DNA of 18,510 nucleotides from the NCBI GenBank assembly GCA_964472565.1, contig CAYYNB010000124.1, positions 1-18,510 on the forward strand. The letters are read 5' to 3'. The position numbers and the translations under genes were made by a program. Position 1 is the first letter of the stretch. Every line of letters begins with the position of its first letter. This document shows, one piece after another, positions 16,301 through 18,510 of the stretch. This DNA is from DATAMF01 sp964472565. Its GTDB lineage: Bacteria > Chloroflexota > Anaerolineae > Aggregatilineales > Aggregatilineaceae. Under the pieces are notes generated by a model. It was given only the letters and a program-made list of their open reading frames with translations, was not told the origin of the DNA and did not search any database.

Positions 16301-17047
16301 GTCGTCATTCTCCACGACATCAGCCAGGAAAAAGCCCTGCGTGCCCAAAAAGATCGCTTCATCGCCAACGCCTCCCACGAACTCCGTACCCCGTTGGCGA
16401 ACATCAAAACCCGCCTCTATCTGCTCCAGAAACAGCCGCACAAGCTCGCCGATCACCTGGAAATTCTGGACCGTGTGACCAACAATATGTCTGAACTCAT
16501 CGAGAATCTGCTCGATGTTTCGCGTTTTGAGCGCGGCAAAATCCCTCTCAACCGTCATCCGGTCCAGCTTCAGAAGCTGGTAGCTGAAGTGGTGGACATC
16601 CAGCAAGCCGAAGCGGAGCGTAAATCCGTCGCGCTTGATGCCGTGCTCCCCACCGAGCCGGTCTACATCAACGCCGATTCTCGTCGCCTGTTACAGGTGC
16701 TCACCAATCTGATCGTCAATGCCATCAGCTACACCCCCGAAACCGGCCAGGTGACGGTGGAACTGCTTACCGCGCCGCCCGAAACCGGCCACCCCACCGG
16801 GTTAGCCGTCCTGCATGTCCGCGATACCGGCGTTGGCATCGATCCCGCGCAGTTGCATCAGGTCTTCGAGCCGTTTTTCCGCGCCCACGAAGGCGTTACC
16901 AGCGGCACGGGCTTAGGCTTGACCATCGCCCGTGAAATCACCCATCTGCACAGCGGCGAAATTACGGTCGAAAGTGAGGTTGGGCGCGGCAGCACTTTTA
17001 CGCTGAAGTTGGATATTCACCCCATGCCTGACGATAATCTACCGTGA
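10341..17047 (+). CDS. Giant membrane sensor histidine kinase (CHASE4-HAMP-PAS arrays-GAF array-PAS-HisKA-HATPase), interrupted by an assembly gap
   Basis: The first 1140 codons precede a 100-N gap and about 1061 codons follow it. Pre-gap residues: TM1 ~19-41; CHASE4-type sensor ~50-270 (TRDWASWDDTYQFM, INLNINLLILFD); TM2 ~281-303; HAMP ~305-358; then six PAS domains starting near 363, 491, 616, 742, 872 and 1000; a seventh begins at ~1130 (LTQFAVDNAADS) and runs into the gap. Post-gap: four GAF domains (about 13916-14365, 14420-14875, 14930-15385, 15440-15895) joined by helices of the AEREQR-LAEALRDTAA type, a coiled coil, a last PAS (~15980-16330), HisKA with H-box ASHELRTPLANI (His codon 16376-16378) and HATPase (NLIVNAISYTP, DTGVGID, FEPFF, GTGLGL). 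All kinase motifs are intact. The frame changes across the gap only because the N count is arbitrary. The ATG at 10341 (AAGG 11 nt upstream) is chosen over a TTG at 10335. The gene stops 24 nt before the thiolase. No partner regulator is adjacent. Confidence 0.88.
13761..13860. other. Scaffold gap (100 N) inside the giant kinase gene
   Basis: Unlike the gap at 7659, the flanks share no sequence, so real bases are missing. Coding phase ends on a complete codon at 13760 and resumes with one base before a codon at 13862. A continuous reading frame therefore requires a true gap length of 3n+2. Confidence 0.85.
13865..15895 (+). repeat. Tandem GAF-linker modules with a 507-510 bp period
   Basis: The linker start gccgaRcgc (coding AER) occurs at 13865, 14372, 14879 and 15389, giving spacings of 507, 507 and 510 bp (169-170 codons). 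Each copy is followed by a GAF domain. Linkers 1, 2 and 4 are nearly identical at DNA level (ctggccgaRgccctgcg), and linker 3 has diverged (ACTTCACCGAGGCC). Confidence 0.85.
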
Positions 17048-17071
17048 GCATTGGTCATCAAGGAGACTTTT

Positions 17072-18250
17072 ATGCCCACAAGAGAAGCTGTAGTTGTCGC
17101 CCTGTCACGCACGGCGGTTGGGCGCGCCAAAAAAGGGACATCCCGCACCACCCGCCCCGAAGCATTAGCCGCTGCCACCATTTGTCATGTTTTAGATCAG
17201 ACCGCCGGTAAATTAGACCCCGCTCTTATTGACGATCTTGTTTTAGGCTGTGCCATGCCCGAAGGGCCGCAGGGTTTGAATCTCGCCCGTCATATTGGCC
17301 TCCAGGCCGGACTCCCCATCGAAGTGCCCGCCCAGACGGTCAACCGTTTTTGTTCCAGCGGGCTGCAAACCATCGCCCTCGCCGCCGAGCGGATTATCGC
17401 CAACGGGGCCGACATCATCCTCGCGGGCGGTGTCGAAACCATGAGTCTCGTCCCCATGACCGGTTTCCGCATTAGTCCCAACTACCCCACCACCATCGAT
17501 CACCCGGAAGCCTACCTGGGCATGGGCCTCACCGCCGAGCGTGTCGCCGAGCAGTACGCCATCTCCCGCGCGGACCAGGACGAGTTCGCCTACCACAGCC
17601 ACATGAAAGCCGCCGCCGCCTTCGACAAATTCCGCGCGGAGATCGTGCCCGTCCAGTTTGAGGAAGTTTCGCTTGTGGACGGTGAACGTCATGTCGAAAT
17701 GATCACCCTCGATCAGGATGAGCATTTGCGCCGCGATACCACCCTGGAAGCCCTCGCCCAACTCAAACCCGTCTTCAAGCAGAACGGCACGGTGACTCCC
17801 GGCAATTCCAGCCCGCTCAGCGATGGCGCTGCCGCCGTCCTGGTGATGGAAGCGAACACCGCCGCCCGGCTTGGCCTGGAACCCATCGCGCGCTTTGTTG
17901 GCTTCGGCGTCGCGGGCGTCCCGCCGGAAGTCATGGGAATCGGTCCCGTCGCCGCCGTACCCAAAGTCCTCAAGCGCTCCGGCCTCACCCTGGACGACAT
18001 CGACCTGATCGAACTCAACGAAGCCTTTGCCGCCCAGTCCCTCGCCGTGATCCGCGAACTTGACCTGAATCCCGACAAGGTGAATGTCAACGGCGGCGCG
18101 ATTGCGTTAGGCCATCCCCTCGGCGCAACCGGAGCCAAGCTGACGGTCACGCTGCTCAACGAAATGCGGCGGCGCGGCGATCACTACGGCATGGTGACCA
18201 TGTGCATCGGCGGCGGACAGGGTGCCGCTGGCATCTTCGAACTGCTCTAA
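17072..18250 (+). CDS. fadA: Acetyl-CoA C-acyltransferase (thiolase)
   Basis: 392 aa, the usual thiolase length. The nucleophilic Cys94 is in NRFCSSGLQT, His348 in GHPLGATGA and the general acid/base Cys378 in MCIGGGQG; NSSPLSDGAA and NEAFAAQS are also conserved. It cleaves 3-ketoacyl-CoA with CoA to acetyl-CoA and a shortened acyl-CoA, completing the cycle started by the FadN-type enzyme at 7829. A biosynthetic acetoacetyl-CoA thiolase is the alternative, but the pathway neighbour favours beta-oxidation. The ATG at 17072 follows AAGGAG at 17060-17065. A TTG at 17051 is in frame but lies upstream of that Shine-Dalgarno. Only 24 nt separate it from the kinase stop, with no terminator between, so it is probably expressed with the kinase. 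Confidence 0.93.
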   Translation: MPTREAVVVALSRTAVGRAKKGTSRTTRPEALAAATICHVLDQTAGKLDPALIDDLVLGCAMPEGPQGLNLARHIGLQAGLPIEVPAQTVNRFCSSGLQTIALAAERIIANGADIILAGGVETMSLVPMTGFRISPNYPTTIDHPEAYLGMGLTAERVAEQYAISRADQDEFAYHSHMKAAAAFDKFRAEIVPVQFEEVSLVDGERHVEMITLDQDEHLRRDTTLEALAQLKPVFKQNGTVTPGNSSPLSDGAAAVLVMEANTAARLGLEPIARFVGFGVAGVPPEVMGIGPVAAVPKVLKRSGLTLDDIDLIELNEAFAAQSLAVIRELDLNPDKVNVNGGAIALGHPLGATGAKLTVTLLNEMRRRGDHYGMVTMCIGGGQGAAGIFELL

Positions 18251-18255
18251 CCCAC

Positions 18256-18297
18256 CCTCGATCCCCCTCTGCCAGCGTGGCTGGAGAGGGGGTGAGG
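18256..18297. terminator. G/C-rich hairpin after the thiolase, REP-like
   Basis: ccccctctgccagc (18263-18276) pairs with gctggagaggggg (18280-18292) with one bulged G and a 3-nt loop. CCTC/GAGG outside the core extends it. No U-tract follows. It may end the thiolase transcript. The sequence type (ccccctct...agaggggg) is common as a dispersed palindrome in many genomes. Confidence 0.6.
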
Positions 18298-18316
18298 TTC
18301 GCTAATTGGTGTCAAC

Positions 18317-18510
18317 TTAAGCTGTTTTCGGCGGAAAATATTCGAAATACAGACGGTTCGTAGGAGCGCTGGCTTGCTCCGCGTCCGCTTCTCCCCTTTC
18401 TCCGCGTGCGGGGAAAGGGGCCGGGGGATAGGGGTTCTCCCCCTCCATCACCCGCCGCCCCGCCTCAATCGGCATGCGCACGAAATGCCGCGTCGCCGCG
18501 ATATCCGCCG
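18317..18510 (-). CDS. 3' end of an unidentified convergent gene whose last codons contain REP-like palindromes (partial)
   Basis: On the - strand a frame is open from the window edge to TAA at 18319-18317, giving 63 residues. The first ~25 (ATRHFVRMPIEAGRRVMEGE) look like a normal folded protein end. They are followed by PYPPAPFPARGERGE and about 15 further low-complexity residues, which are encoded by palindromic repeat DNA, and finally NRLYFEYFPPKTA. The family is not recognised. The reading frame may be real with a repeat inserted in its last part, or the true end may have been altered by the insertion. Confidence 0.45.
   Translation of the reverse strand, partial: ADIAATRHFVRMPIEAGRRVMEGENPYPPAPFPARGERGEADAEQASAPTNRLYFEYFPPKTA
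18363..18420. repeat. Two adjacent REP-like palindromes
   Basis: ggagc (18363-18367) pairs with gctcc (18376-18380) around an 8-nt loop, in a context (taggagcgctggcttgctcc) like that of known REP elements. 18393-18404 pairs with 18409-18420 over 12 bp with one G-T. The second one (cccctttctccg / cggggaaagggg) belongs to a palindrome type widespread in bacterial intergenic DNA. Both lie within the reading frame of the convergent partial gene. Confidence 0.6.

Noticed and set aside
1..18510. CRISPR array, tRNA, rRNA, prophage or transposase genes
   Set aside because: No spaced repeats, tRNA-like cloverleaf, rRNA segment, integrase or transposase motif was seen by eye on either strand.

Overview
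The window looks like a draft-assembly scaffold of a free-living heterotrophic bacterium, most likely a Chloroflexota (Anaerolineae-like) genome. The hints are secreted SH3b proteins, very large multi-PAS/multi-GAF histidine kinases, a FadN-type beta-oxidation enzyme, and the class of intergenic palindromes. No 16S or other phylogenetic marker is present apart from bL36, so this placement is an inference. Two runs of exactly 100 N (7659-7758 and 13761-13860) are scaffolding gaps.

Layout. (1) 1-916, + strand: the 3' end of a gene with a Pro/Ala-rich tail, overlapping by 4 bp a single-domain receiver protein that itself carries a ~100-residue Pro/Ala-rich N-terminal arm. A bidirectional hairpin terminator follows. 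(2) 995-3942, - strand: a membrane sensor histidine kinase whose stop overlaps (ATGA) the start of a lipoprotein gene. A good sigma70-type promoter places the kinase start at 3942. (3) 4093-6711: two divergent secreted proteins, one with SH3b plus two PsbP-like repeats (- strand) and one with FecR plus SH3b (+ strand). The intergenic region holds an 11-bp-period direct repeat. (4) 6949-7534: a small membrane protein and a solitary rpmJ (ribosomal protein bL36) with its own promoter, a possible SD-sequestering hairpin and a strong terminator. (5) 7829-18250, + strand: fadN-type 3-hydroxyacyl-CoA dehydrogenase/enoyl-CoA hydratase, then a giant CHASE4-HAMP-PAS(n)-GAF(4 or more)-PAS-HisKA-HATPase kinase, then a thiolase 24 nt after the kinase stop. 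(6) 18251-18510: REP-like palindromes and the 3' end of a convergent - strand gene.

The most interesting arrangement is block 5. A fatty-acid beta-oxidation pair that is normally adjacent (fadN-fadA) is split by a ~6.7 kb sensor kinase gene that is very probably co-transcribed with the thiolase, suggesting a link between membrane or redox/ligand sensing and fatty-acid degradation. Neither kinase has an adjacent DNA-binding response regulator. The only receiver protein here, at 185-916, has no output domain.

The first gap is almost certainly false: identical 55-bp ends flank it, so the two contigs simply overlap. The second gap lies inside the giant kinase, and it probably hides the rest of a PAS domain and at least part of another GAF module.
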